Below are positions 43,355-52,455 of a stretch of 64,000 nt of DNA, one piece after another. The stretch lies in contig JAEUBA010000017.1 of the NCBI GenBank assembly GCA_018257865.1, positions 124,001-188,000 of the forward strand. Direction: 5' to 3'. This stretch comes from Stereocaulon alpinum (Eukaryota; Ascomycota; Lecanoromycetes; Lecanorales; Stereocaulaceae). A model generated the notes under the pieces. The model searched no databases. It saw only the letters and a program-made list of their open reading frames with translations, and was not told where the DNA came from. Within the stretch, counting starts at the first letter, position 1. Every line of letters starts with the position of its first letter. Position numbers and translations under genes: made by a program.

Positions 43355-43702
43355 ATGTCATCAACTTTCCTACGGTCGCGTCAAAGGCTTTGGTCAGCAG
43401 TGCCCAAGGTTGACAACATCCTCTGCTTGCACCTATCCTTCTTACACCTCCTACTCCTTCTACCCCTCCTTCTACACAGACTCGGACATAGCAGTGTCGT
43501 TGTTATGATCAAACCGATTGCCTTTCTATCGAGCTTCTCACAATCGGACCCGAGGTCTGAGTCTGAGGTAGCCAGTGTCAATAATCCCTCCTCGTCCTCC
43601 ACCACCTCATCATCTGTTGCCCCCCTCCTCATCGAAAAGCATCAAACAAGTGATTCGAATCAACATGCAATAACGCGCACACCCTTCAAGCCAGCAGCTT
43701 GA
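43355..43702 (+). CDS. Possible small membrane protein
   Basis: From ATG 43355 (MSSTFLRSRQRLW) an open frame of 115 codons encodes one strongly hydrophobic stretch with LHLLLLLPLLLH, then a Ser/Thr-rich C-terminus. The longer upstream frame has no ATG. C/T-rich DNA (CTTCTACC runs) gives Leu/Ser-rich frames by chance, so this may not be a gene. Confidence 0.22.
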   Translation: MSSTFLRSRQRLWSAVPKVDNILCLHLSFLHLLLLLPLLLHRLGHSSVVVMIKPIAFLSSFSQSDPRSESEVASVNNPSSSSTTSSSVAPLLIEKHQTSDSNQHAITRTPFKPAA

Positions 43703-43745
43703 GGCTTTGCTTGTCCCTTGTCGTCAAGGTGAGTACGTTTTCAGT

Positions 43746-43940
43746 GATCGGCTGTGCTCTTGCTCAATACTACATGCCTTCTCTTTCCCTTTAGCGATCA
43801 ATTGTGCTCTTACTCAACACTGCATACATCCTTCTCCCCTTCAGCGATCAATTATGCTCTTGCTCAACATTACATGCCTTCTCTTCTCCCACCGATCAAC
43901 TGTGCTCTTGCTCAACACTACAAGTCTCCTGTTCTCCTTT
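43746..43940. repeat. 50-bp minisatellite, four copies
   Basis: Copies start with GATC(A/G) at 43746, 43796, 43846 and 43894 and share TGTGCTCTTGCTCAACACTA followed by a pyrimidine-rich tail. Periods are 50, 50 and 48 bp. Confidence 0.88.
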
Positions 43941-44656
43941 ACCCGTCATGTCCGAGAGCACCTTTGAATACATCTAGACCCTCTGGCTTGTAAATAGAAA
44001 TCTCGCTTGGTCTCCGTTACCGTGAACTTTGACCCAGCGTTTTGTTGCACGATCAAAACGAAGCGCTTTCCATGACTTTGATTGCGCTTTCGAAAACTTT
44101 GATTGCGCTTTCCAAGTCTTTGACTCAAAGCCTTCGATGTTCACAATCTCATGTTCTCCCCTCTGATCTTCGAATTTGGCTAATATGTCGTATACATCAG
44201 ATAGAGAACACTTTGGCAAAAAATCTCGGGTTCAGCACAATCGAAGATTTTGAAGTGTTGATTGACCACGCGGCTTTCTACGCCTCTCCGACCACTCTTA
44301 GATGCGTCTTCAGAGTTCTTTTCACGGAGAATAGATGAGAGGGAGCAATGGAGCAAGTTGAAGAGCCTACTCACTGTTTGTGGTTGGCGACGACCAGCTT
44401 TCACCAAGCAGCACCCGCCAGTAAGCAGACAGCTCTTGAATTCCCACATTCCTCTATCTTGACAATTCTGACGTACTCTGACAATTGGACTTAGAAAGCA
44501 TCACATACCAATGACTCTCTTCTTGCAAGCAGCATGCTCGATCGCATATTGTCTACTGGGGGATTTTTTACACCCGTGCAGCTCAAGCCTGTAGCTCGTC
44601 TGGGCAGATAACAGTTATTGTGCGATCTCATGTCAATGTTGATGTCCAAGCAAGTC

Positions 44657-45015
44657 ATGCCAAGGAGGTTGAAGCCTTGCTACCGGTCCAGCTATAAACT
44701 GCAGCGCTGGTGCACCAGCACGATCTTGCTGCTTGTTATCCCGGTTATGTCAAGGAGGGTGAAGCCTTGCTACCGGTCCAGCTACAAACTGCAGCGCTGG
44801 TGCACCAGCACGATCTTGCCGCTTGTTATCCCGGTTATGTCAAGGAGGGTGAAGCCTTGCTACCGGTCCAGCTATAAACTGCAGCGCTGGTGCACCAGCA
44901 CGATCTTGCCGCTTGTTATCCCGGTTATGTCAAGGAGGGTGAATCCTTGCTACCGGTCCAGCTATAAACTGCAGCGCTGGTACACTAGCACAATCTTGCC
45001 ACTTGTTGTCCCGGA
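44657..45015 (+). repeat. 90-bp minisatellite, four copies, with recurrent CAA-to-TAA change
   Basis: Four copies begin at 44657, 44747, 44837 and 44927 (ATGTCAAGGAGGGTGAAGCC type). The unit is exactly 30 codons. In one plus-strand frame each unit reads GEALLPVQLQTAALVHQHDL followed by AACYPGYVKE, but at the second Gln, three of four copies have TAA where copy 2 has CAA. The last copy has a further CAG-to-TAG change. The remaining frames are open but have unusual composition. Most likely a coding repeat that has been inactivated. Confidence 0.85.
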
Positions 45016-46081
45016 AGGTGAGCTTAAAGTGTTTGTAGTCTCTGGCTTATACTGACCTTATTAGCATTCCGGCACAGCTGTCTCCTGGCGTGAACTGGTA
45101 GCCTCGATAGCCTTATTATGGAACACCGTAGTCACTGCTGCCGCCCTCTGGGTATCGGGTGCACATCTGATTCATACTGCTCGTTGAATCTTAATGTTCA
45201 ACGCTGGATCAGCAAGCCAGTGCAGCACCCACCAGAGGATTTTTATCTCTGGTATATATATAATAGGCCCGGGCGGTCGGATTCAAGGCAAGTATTCCCT
45301 GTCATACTGAAACTCTGGTTCGTTGCTGATTCTCCAAGGCGGCACTTGCTATGTGAAAATCCGCCGTACGGCTGGTTGTGCGCCTTTCGCAGGCTTTACA
45401 GTGAGCATGAACAACAAGCCCCGTTGATTGCCATCCAATGACATACTTCAGGCCTCGTGAGGCCACTCAACCTCATTACTCTTCGAATTTCAGGCGTACC
45501 TCAGTCAGATAATATAAGCTCCTCCAACTACTAACGGAGTCACACCTGGCACTAGCAGAAGAATCGCCATAGGATTCTGTCAATGGAGTATAACGTACTT
45601 TTTGGCTGTTTCCTCTGAGTTAGTGAGTGCTCTCCACTACAAAGCAAGTGTCACTGCTAATATACCATTCAAGGTCTTGCGAGCGCTTCAATTGTGTACA
45701 TCCTGTGCATACTGTTCATTCGTTGTACAATTCGATCTCAATGTTCAGATACATTAGATATCATTCAAGCAATTCAGAATCATATTGTTCCTTGTCGATC
45801 TGTTTCAAACACTAGTTGTCCTGGGCAAGACTTTAAACTGCTTGGACCATTGGCGGAGAGTGAGACACTGATAGGCGAGAGCTTTTGTCGTCGAGTCGAT
45901 CTGCCCGTGAGTTAAAACTTTTTAACTGAGTCTTAAGACTCGACTGACGAATGAGAGTTAGCAATATTTACGACTATCATACAAATATATAGCACATGCG
46001 ATAGAAGAGGTCGAGGGAGTATTGTAAGTACGTTGCCTTCCCCTTCTATATGTCAAGACTGATCAGAACGCAAAAGCGAAG
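45016..46081 (+). pseudogene. Probable decayed continuation of the repeat-bearing gene
   Basis: Downstream of the 90-bp repeats one plus-strand reading contains protein-like pieces separated by stops: SGTAVSWRELVASIALLWNT, AALWVSGAHLIHTAR, LQLCTSCAYCSFVVQFDLNV and FRIILFLVDLFQTLVVLG. I do not recognise the family. The 107-codon frame from ATG 45118 overlaps this in another phase and is not supported. The assignment as a relic is an inference from residue composition only. Confidence 0.25.
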
Positions 46082-46633
46082 ATGACATGCTCAACAGACA
46101 CCACTCCTAGAGTCACAGAGCATGTGAGTGTGTTCTACAGATTCCGTACACTTGTCTTCAATGCTGACTATGCTCTCACAGGCCCTGGCGAGCACGAGGA
46201 TTCCGACATCTGGGTCATGCACTACGCTGACCACAAAACCTATTATGTATTTTCCAAACCTCGCAACGGTAACTGGAAGCTAGTAATCGCCCCCGAGCGA
46301 CCGGGACACAATCCCCATCGTGGGCGTGCGGTGTGTAATCAACGCCGTTATGGCTCTCAGTTCCTAGATAATTACCGGCCCACAGCAAATCTCGCCGCGG
46401 CCTACCCAGAGTTTACTCCCTACCTCAATGCTCCGCCGCCAGCGCTAACACCTCAGCCCCTGGAGGTGTTCTTCCTAGTCAATGGACTTTTGAGACCGTT
46501 TCGACTATCATTCCATCCACGAGTGCCGTCCAACAGCCAATCTCGCCGTCGCCTACCCAGATTTTGCTCCTTACGTCAATGTCTCGCCGCCAGCGCTAAC
46601 GCCTCAGCCCCTGGAGGTGTTCTTCCTCGTTAA
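46082..46633 (+). CDS. Possible small hypothetical protein, 3' end rearranged
   Basis: ATG 46082 opens a 183-codon frame. Residues about 35-125 (EDSDIWVMHYADHKTYYVFS, NWKLVIAPERPGH) read like a natural globular protein. A GTGAGT at 46124 and a CTGAC...CTCACAG acceptor at 46181 look like an intron, but splicing them directly would shift the frame, so the gene may use another donor or be non-functional. The last third lies in the 151-bp tandem duplication (46441 onward), whose length is not a multiple of three, so the frame changes inside the second copy. No family recognised. Confidence 0.35.
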   Translation: MTCSTDTTPRVTEHVSVFYRFRTLVFNADYALTGPGEHEDSDIWVMHYADHKTYYVFSKPRNGNWKLVIAPERPGHNPHRGRAVCNQRRYGSQFLDNYRPTANLAAAYPEFTPYLNAPPPALTPQPLEVFFLVNGLLRPFRLSFHPRVPSNSQSRRRLPRFCSLRQCLAASANASAPGGVLPR

Positions 46634-46695
46634 GGGACTTTTGAGACCGTTTCGACTATCATTCCATCCACGAGTGCTGTCCAACAGCTGATCTT
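46441..46695. repeat. 151-bp tandem duplication
   Basis: AGCGCTAACACCTCAGCCCC at 46441 recurs with small changes at 46592. Both copies continue through GGAGGTGTTCTTCCT and CGTTTCGACTATCATTCCAT to GTCCAACAGC. The unit encodes ANLAxAYPxFxPYxN followed by PPALTPQPLEVFF in two different frames. Confidence 0.9.
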
Positions 46696-47623
46696 GCCCA
46701 AAACACAACCTGATGAGTATTCTTGGGGCGTCGAAACAGCGACTGGAAGCCGATCATCGATCCAAATTATCCGGGGCACAACAACCCCGCTGACCGCATA
46801 TCTATCAATGTCCCATGTTGCCCGACAGCTAATGTACATACTGGTCATAGAACAAATGAAATTCTTTGTGAAATATCGCATCTTTGTACTAACACTCGAT
46901 GATGGAGGTATTCGCTAACAAAAGAAGGATGGCTATCGCCACTGATGGTCCTGAGCATGACCTTAAACTGCTCATCCCAGGGCCGACGCCATACCATGAC
47001 GTTACTGGCCCCATTCCTCCGTCGGTGACAAGCTCGAGATCCATAAGATCCTTGCCTCACCGATACAATAATCATTTCTGAGAAGCTGTTGAGGGCCAAC
47101 GCCCACACAGTCTATCTCAGCAACACATCATTATATATAAAAAACCGGCGGTCGTTGGGGACGAGGCGGGGGGAGGTGCCAGGGAATGGTTCCCATCCTC
47201 ATTGGACCACCGATGAGGAGGGGAACCGTCCCGTGAAGCATCAGGGCAAGAACGCCCAGATTGCGGAGGCACTTCCTGCTCGGAGTGCCAATGGCTGTCG
47301 TCCTCGATGGAAGGAGAAGAAGCGGCCGTGGTGGAAGATCGCTTACGAAGCGAGGATGGAGCTGACCCAAGATCGCTCCGGAAATGAGAAACGACAAACA
47401 CGACGACGTGGCACGGTCCGAAACCGTGTCACGTGGTTTGCCCAGTGCTCGGTACCTTGAAATTGGACCGACAACGCTCAGTGTGTTCGACCCTTTCCTT
47501 GCTTCTCAGACAAGCTGCACGACTTCCCCCCACAAGACGGATCAGTGAAGACAGACATGATGCGTTCTGCGTCTCAGTACCGGTCTTTCCTGTCGACTCC
47601 TCTACCTGCTTGTGCAAGCTAAG
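46696..47623. other. Gene-poor interval
   Basis: Several short frames (for example plus 47089-47460, 123 codons, starting at a non-ATG codon) but no splice signals or motifs. Nothing is called. Confidence 0.4.
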
Positions 47624-48112
47624 ATGTCGTATCTACCTTACGTATATGCCACACTGGAGCCTCTTGAGCCCACAAAAGACATTGACGGGGACCCGTGGTC
47701 GCCGGCGCACGTCGATTACGGAACTGGTGCCACTCGTCATACTCCCACCAGCAAAGACGATTGCCTCATCCTTGATCCTGTGCACGTGGATCTCCCACGT
47801 GCTCAGGGTCAGTTCGTGATGTCAACCGATATCCATCGATTGAATTTTGGAGAGACTCACAACGTAATTGTGAGAACAACAGCCACTTTTCACGGAGACA
47901 TTGCAAGACAACCTGTACTGTGGGAGCCGACGCCCGACCAAAACACTTTCGCAGTCACCATATGGTCAACCACAACAAAGATGATCCATATCGGCCGCTC
48001 AAGCGAGACCTACCAAGAAAAGCAGGAGCGGCATCCAGAAAAATGTCAGCAGCACCCTCATCGACAGCATCAAAGACGGGAGTATAGCTGTGGATGCCCC
48101 AACCTTGGTTGA
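47624..48112 (+). CDS. Possible hypothetical protein
   Basis: From ATG 47624 (MSYLPYVYATLEPLEP) an open frame of 162 codons has ordinary composition, with HVDLPRAQGQFVMSTDIHRL, NFGETHNVIVRTTATFHGD and WEPTPDQNTFAVTIWS in the middle. The last 30 residues are Gln/His/Arg-rich. No known domain is seen and no splice site is obvious. It lies amid decayed sequence, so it may itself be a fragment. Confidence 0.35.
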   Translation: MSYLPYVYATLEPLEPTKDIDGDPWSPAHVDYGTGATRHTPTSKDDCLILDPVHVDLPRAQGQFVMSTDIHRLNFGETHNVIVRTTATFHGDIARQPVLWEPTPDQNTFAVTIWSTTTKMIHIGRSSETYQEKQERHPEKCQQHPHRQHQRREYSCGCPNLG

Positions 48113-48564
48113 TGAATCCCACTAGGACCAAGAAGAGGATGGTAACTAGGTAGACTTGTGTCATACGTCTAGAGGTCTCATGGCGACCTTCAACAACGCC
48201 GAGCGAAATCATATGGGAGCCCAGATATGCCGCGGATGGGGACTTGGAATATTTCGTGCGGAAGCTGCTAGGATAGCATTCCATAGATAATCAATGAACA
48301 TGAATCGACTGCTGATGCATAGCGTTGACGTGAGATCCCTTCCGCAGGCTTACTGATGACTTTAGGAAACTTGCCATCGACAATGGTCCTGAGCAAGACG
48401 TAAAACTGCTCAAATCAAACACTTCATCATCGTCGTTCCGCCCGACGTATGAACGACATGTTATAAATATACAAATACCTACAGCAGTAAGTGTTTCTTG
48501 CTCCACAACAATCAGCACCTTCGAGCCTAGGGCGTTTACGTTTCTTTTCTGCTTCAGACCGCTA
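48113..48564. other. Intergenic, no gene seen
   Basis: 452 bp with only shadow frames on the minus strand. AT-rich in the middle. Confidence 0.4.
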
Positions 48565-49264
48565 ATGAGGAATTGTCCAGCCAGAGTCCGAGTCATGTAC
48601 CAGCTTCCGTGCAACCGATGGAGACATGCTACACATTTGGAGTGCTGTTGTACCTACACACTAACCTTGCCTCTCGATAACCAGGGCCAAGTCACCCTAG
48701 GCATGGGTTACGTCTGTGAGCGCACTACCCAGCGGCCATCTAATGTGTCCCTGCCCTCTCATCATCGGAAAGGATACAGGGTTGGAGAGCGCTTTAGTGA
48801 ATATGAGCCTAACGGCCTCGGCTGGTGCTTGACAGAAGTCTTACCTTCTCGCCGTCCCAAGACAGTAAGCTCTGTTTCCTTGGCAGCGTTCTTCCACGAT
48901 ATTGACTGGTATGAAGGGTTGGTGACGAGTCTCTCGCCTGCTGTGCCGATATCGGTAAAGATGACGAGCTGGTCATAGCTGGTTCAAACTCCTTCCTCTA
49001 CCAGCATGCTACAAACGGAGCATATTTCCACCCTCCGACAGCAGTCTTCCCAGCATTTCTACGAACGAATCGGCAAATCTACGACGAAGGCCGCACTACA
49101 ACCTTCCACTGCGATCCAATTTCCATTCTCTTGAACGAAGGCAGCTTCCTCGGCCGCAAGAGGGGATTCCCAGTCAGCCTGCAAAGCCCGATGTTGAGAG
49201 CACTGCCCAGCGTCCACCGAAGGCTTCTGCCCTCTCATCATTGGTCAGGATACGGGGTTGGATA
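48565..49264 (+). pseudogene. Frameshifted relic of a fungal NRQIYDE-type gene
   Basis: The frame from ATG 48565 runs 137 codons and includes QVTLGMGYVCERTTQRPSN and ERFSEYEPNGLGWCL. Near 48960 it ends at TAG, but another phase takes over at once with LVIAGSNSFLYQHATNGAYF, then FPAFLRTNRQIYDEGRTTTF up to a stop near 49262. The LLRTNRQIYDE-like motif occurs in many fungal proteins of F-box and 2EXR type with a hydrophobic core before it, so this was probably one protein, now frameshifted. An unrecognised intron is the alternative. The segment 48716-48810 is repeated in diverged form at 49196-49290. Confidence 0.4.
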
Positions 49265-49290
49265 AAGCTCTGGTGAGCATGAGCGTGAAG
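49196..49290. repeat. Diverged second copy of 48716-48810
   Basis: Both segments share GAGC-CACT-CCCAGCG-CCA, CTGCCCTCTCATCATTGG/CGG and GGATAC-GGGTTGGA in the same order and spacing, followed by GGTGAGCATGAGC/AGTGAATATGAGC. They are about 480 bp apart. Confidence 0.7.
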
Positions 49291-49439
49291 AATTGCCTGC
49301 CTCTGTCTGGCAGAGTGGAGATTACGGGGTTCTGAGCGTGATCGGTATCTCTGCCCCAAATACCAGAAAACCGCTCCTCGCTACCAATTTGAGATCACCA
49401 AGTCCTTTTACCGGGAGGCCCAAACAATCGTCTCTGGGC

Positions 49440-49774
49440 CGGAGACCTTAAGAACGGCCTATGCTCCTCCAGGGTCCATGACAATGGGCGTATTGTTTGC
49501 GGCTGCAAGAGCACAAAGGGATAGAAGAAGAGGAATAGGGCCAAGAGGCCCTGCCTCCAAGACGTGTTGAGGATGGCACATTCCCTGATCGGGCTCGACG
49601 GCTAATGGATGCCGTCAACGTTGTTGGCACGTTCAACACGCGTGGAGGCCCCCTCACAGGCCGAACAGCGCTTGCACTACAGGGTGTTCCCCTCAACGAG
49701 CTTCTACCGACTCGAGAGAGTCAAAGAGAGCTTCAAGAGATGGCTGGTAACGCGATGAGCACGATTATGGTTTG
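49440..49774 (+). pseudogene. Fragment resembling the C-terminus of a fungal DNA cytosine-5 methyltransferase
   Basis: From about 49560 a plus-strand frame reads TFPDRARRLMDAVNVVGTF, then GRTALALQGVPLNELLPTR and QRELQEMAGNAMSTIMV before a stop at about 49774. The LQG followed by a GNAMS motif resembles the final conserved region of fungal C5 cytosine methyltransferases (the motif IX-X area with GNA). Upstream, another phase carries CSSRVHDNGRIVCGCKSTKG. No catalytic PCQ motif and no start lie nearby, so this can only be a truncated, frameshifted remnant. The family call rests on memory of the motif and is tentative. Confidence 0.4.
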
Positions 49775-50542
49775 ACCCAAGACCATTCGAGACTCTGGCA
49801 TGTGATGGACACGCGACAAGGAACGGCCTCTTTTCTTCAGACTTGGGGGCCCGGAGGAAGCCTTGGAAGGATTAGGTGGACTTTCAGTGTGGCCAGCCAA
49901 CTGCGCACCCTTTGGAGTCGTCGGCTGTATCACGTGGTTGTTCTCGACGGGACACTATCAAGACCCTGCGGCACGTCAGCCGTGAGTTCGAGACGAAGGT
50001 CTCAGGTTGCTAGGGAGTAAGAGAACAGATTATATAGTCAATCAATGAACAACGTAACAAATATTCCTTCAGCCCTTGCTCTAAGTAATATGTGATGTGA
50101 CGGTAATGTTTAGAGTGAGGAACGCGAAGTCATTCTTGACGAACAAAGTGAACAGCTGGGCTAATCGCGAATTGCTGACCTTTCGACCCGTGGCTTTGAG
50201 TTGCATGCGAAGCTGCAGAGACTTGTCTCATGGCCCCGGGTTCAATGATCGGGATGATGGGAGGAATACGTGCTGACATGGTGACATGGGCGGAAATCAC
50301 CCGCGCATGTCAAGGCTTTACGTACTACTGTAGCGGAGCTGGAGTAAACCAGAACGGTACTGTAATTCATTGGGTAACAGATCCTTGAAGTTGAGCTCAT
50401 GTATCATTATAGGCGTTGTCAGATCGAATGTTGTTTTGGCAAAGCATAGTAGCATTGATTGACCTAAGCCTACAAGCGTTGCTCTAACTCCCTCGCTATG
50501 CTATAAGTACACTATCTGAGTCCCACGACTCAGTGCTGAGCA
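49775..50542. other. Intergenic, no gene seen
   Basis: 768 bp between the methyltransferase-like fragment and the NAD(H) kinase 3' end. Only short shadow frames are present. Probably contains the 3' UTR of the kinase gene on the minus strand. Confidence 0.45.
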
Positions 50543-52021
50543 TCAGCTCTCCTCGCCAAAAGGATAGTTGAATTTCAACAATCCATTCAGTCCTCCAACC
50601 CATCCCTCATCACCACTAGCGCCCTCCCTGCCCTGTCCTCTCATTACGCATGGCACGCCACCAATCCAGCCATTGCCTTCTCCCTCCGCCTTGTTTCCGC
50701 CTTCCCTGGCAACAACGTCCCGCTCTCTACCCACGCTCTCGCCCCAAACCCTTACGCCCATGCCTACTCCAATATCTTGTCGTCCAACACCATCTATACT
50801 GACATCTACCCCTGCACCGCCTCGATCACCACTGACTCTCACGTCCACGCTCGCTTCGTTTGGTAGGACTAGTGGCCTGAATGATAGACTTCGCGCACAG
50901 ATTGGCGTGATGACTATTCCCTTGACTAATGGATGCACGATGCTTCCGCCAGCGGAAAGGGAATAAGCGGTCGAGCCAGTGGGCGTAGATATGATGAGGC
51001 CGTCTGCTACTGCTTCGGTGAGTACTCGGCCGGAGATGGAGATTGTGAGGTGCGTTAGATGAGGGGACGCGCCACGGTGTAGGATTATTTCATTGAGGGC
51101 GTGGAGGTGGGGTGGTGTTACTGTTTCGCCTTCAGCATTGATGATTGCTACTCTCAGCCGGTTCCGCAAAAGCACTCTTGCTGTCCTTGTCGGGCCTAGA
51201 CTCGCTCCTAATTCTGGCCAGCCTTCATTCCCGCTACTAGTTATAGCATGTCTCGCATTCTGGCTTACTGGTGGTGGGGGTAGGCTGTCCGCTTTCACGT
51301 CTTGCGTAGTCATAACGGAGTGTCGAGAGGAAGGTGCACCGGACATGTAGAGCTCACGAAAGGCACGTTTGTGGTCGGGAAATTTCCATTCGTTGAGGAA
51401 TCCGAGAGTACCCATGCTGAAGGAGAGGATTGGGGGGACGGAGGGAGAGGTAGCAAAGAGGGAAGAGGCGCGAAGGATTGTGCCATCACCACCGAATGTG
51501 GTTATAAGGTCGACTTTGTTTGGTAGCAGTGTGGATGTTGGACTGGACTTGGGAGAGGAAGTGGTTGGTATTGGAGACGGAGCGCTGTAGACGGGGAACG
51601 GCAGAGCAGCATGGAGGTCTGCGGCGGCCGAAGGCTCGAGGAGGACGGATATGGAAGGGTAGGTTGAGTGGACATGCCTGAGTGACACGCTCAGCATCCT
51701 GAGGCTTGCTTACACAGGATGTGATACTGACTTGGCAAATTTGATGACGGCTTCCGTAGTCTGTATAGTATTCTCTTTTTTCACAAGCAGGATTTTCCGA
51801 GGAGGTGAGGGCCACTGTAGTGATAGCAGAGCATTGCCCTTCGTCTCTGCGAGTGTTAGCAAAGACTCCCCGAGGGAAATTATGAAGCTCGACAAACCGT
51901 GATAGCTTGGATGTATCCGATCTGGGAGCTCGGAGAGAGCTCTTATCTTCTGCCGTTTGGGCGTGCTCGAGAAGTGTCTCTGACAGATAAAAGAGTAGAC
52001 CTTTCTTCGAGGAACTTTCAT
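50543..52021 (-). CDS. POS5: Mitochondrial NAD(H) kinase (Pos5 type)
   Basis: Two exons, 52021-51732 and 51677-50543, join in phase 2 across a 54-bp intron (GTCAGT donor, ACTCAG acceptor) to 474 residues. It phosphorylates NADH/NAD+ with ATP to give NADPH/NADP+, the main mitochondrial NADPH source in yeast. TTFGGDGTILRAS (156-168) is the diphosphate-binding GGDGT loop. LHALNEIILHRG and DGLIISTPTGSTAYSLSAGG are the substrate-binding signatures, with the GSTAY loop intact. The N-terminal ~25 residues are basic with Ser (KVPRRKVYSFICQRHFSST), fitting a mitochondrial presequence. The ATG at 52021 is chosen because the frame further upstream has no ATG at its head. A Ser/Pro-rich insert (about 125-150) and a Gly-rich C-terminal loop are longer than in yeast. 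Divergent from the acyltransferase. Confidence 0.9.
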
Positions 52022-52455
52022 ATTGTGGAACAGGGTACTGAACAGTGGGGGATTCAGCAATGTCAGTACAGCGAAGCTGAAGACGGTTCTTGTTCTCGTA
52101 TGCCATTTTCTGAGTCCAACGGAACGGAGAAAGTTCCGCCGTGACACTCAAGGCGTCGAGTGAGGAATGATGTCGCGCGATTTCCCGCATACATGCTCGC
52201 CCTATTCTATTACGTAGTGTCCCAGTTGTTTCAGAGTCACACAGCTCCAATGCCTCGTCTCGTTCCTCCGACCTGTCGATCGGTCCCGCCTGACATACGC
52301 CTTCCCACCTCCGGCTGATGCCGGTCACGCGCCTTCCAAAGGTCCAGATATCATAGTCCGGGAATTCCGAGCTCTTTGCCCTAAGTTGAAGACCGGATAC
52401 CACCTACAAGAGCCCCCAGACTCTTCCCCAGGCTCCCACTGTTACTTCTTCAACA
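52022..52455. promoter_or_regulatory. Bidirectional promoter region of the kinase and acyltransferase
   Basis: 434 bp lie between the start codons of two divergent, well-supported housekeeping genes. No binding site was assigned. A minus-strand frame crossing 52403-51486 is a shadow of the kinase 5' region. Confidence 0.55.

Larger units (their letters stand above)
42336..44640. other. Gene-poor interval
   Basis: No well-supported gene. It contains the low-confidence frame at 43355-43702 and the 50-bp minisatellite at 43746-43940. The plus-strand text at about 44060-44120 has a short repeat of TTTGATTGCGCTTTC. Other frames (42410-42634, 44042-44338, 44180-44449) lack support. Confidence 0.4.

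Noticed and set aside
44618..45055. 145-codon frame made of VMSRRVKPCYRSSYKLQRW repeats
   Set aside because: It is simply the 90-bp minisatellite read in one of its phases; another phase gives a more natural 30-residue repeat interrupted by CAA-to-TAA changes.
51486..52403. 305-codon minus-strand frame overlapping the kinase 5' region
   Set aside because: It reads the kinase exon and promoter in the wrong phase; the kinase frame has the GGDGT and GSTAY motifs and a valid intron.
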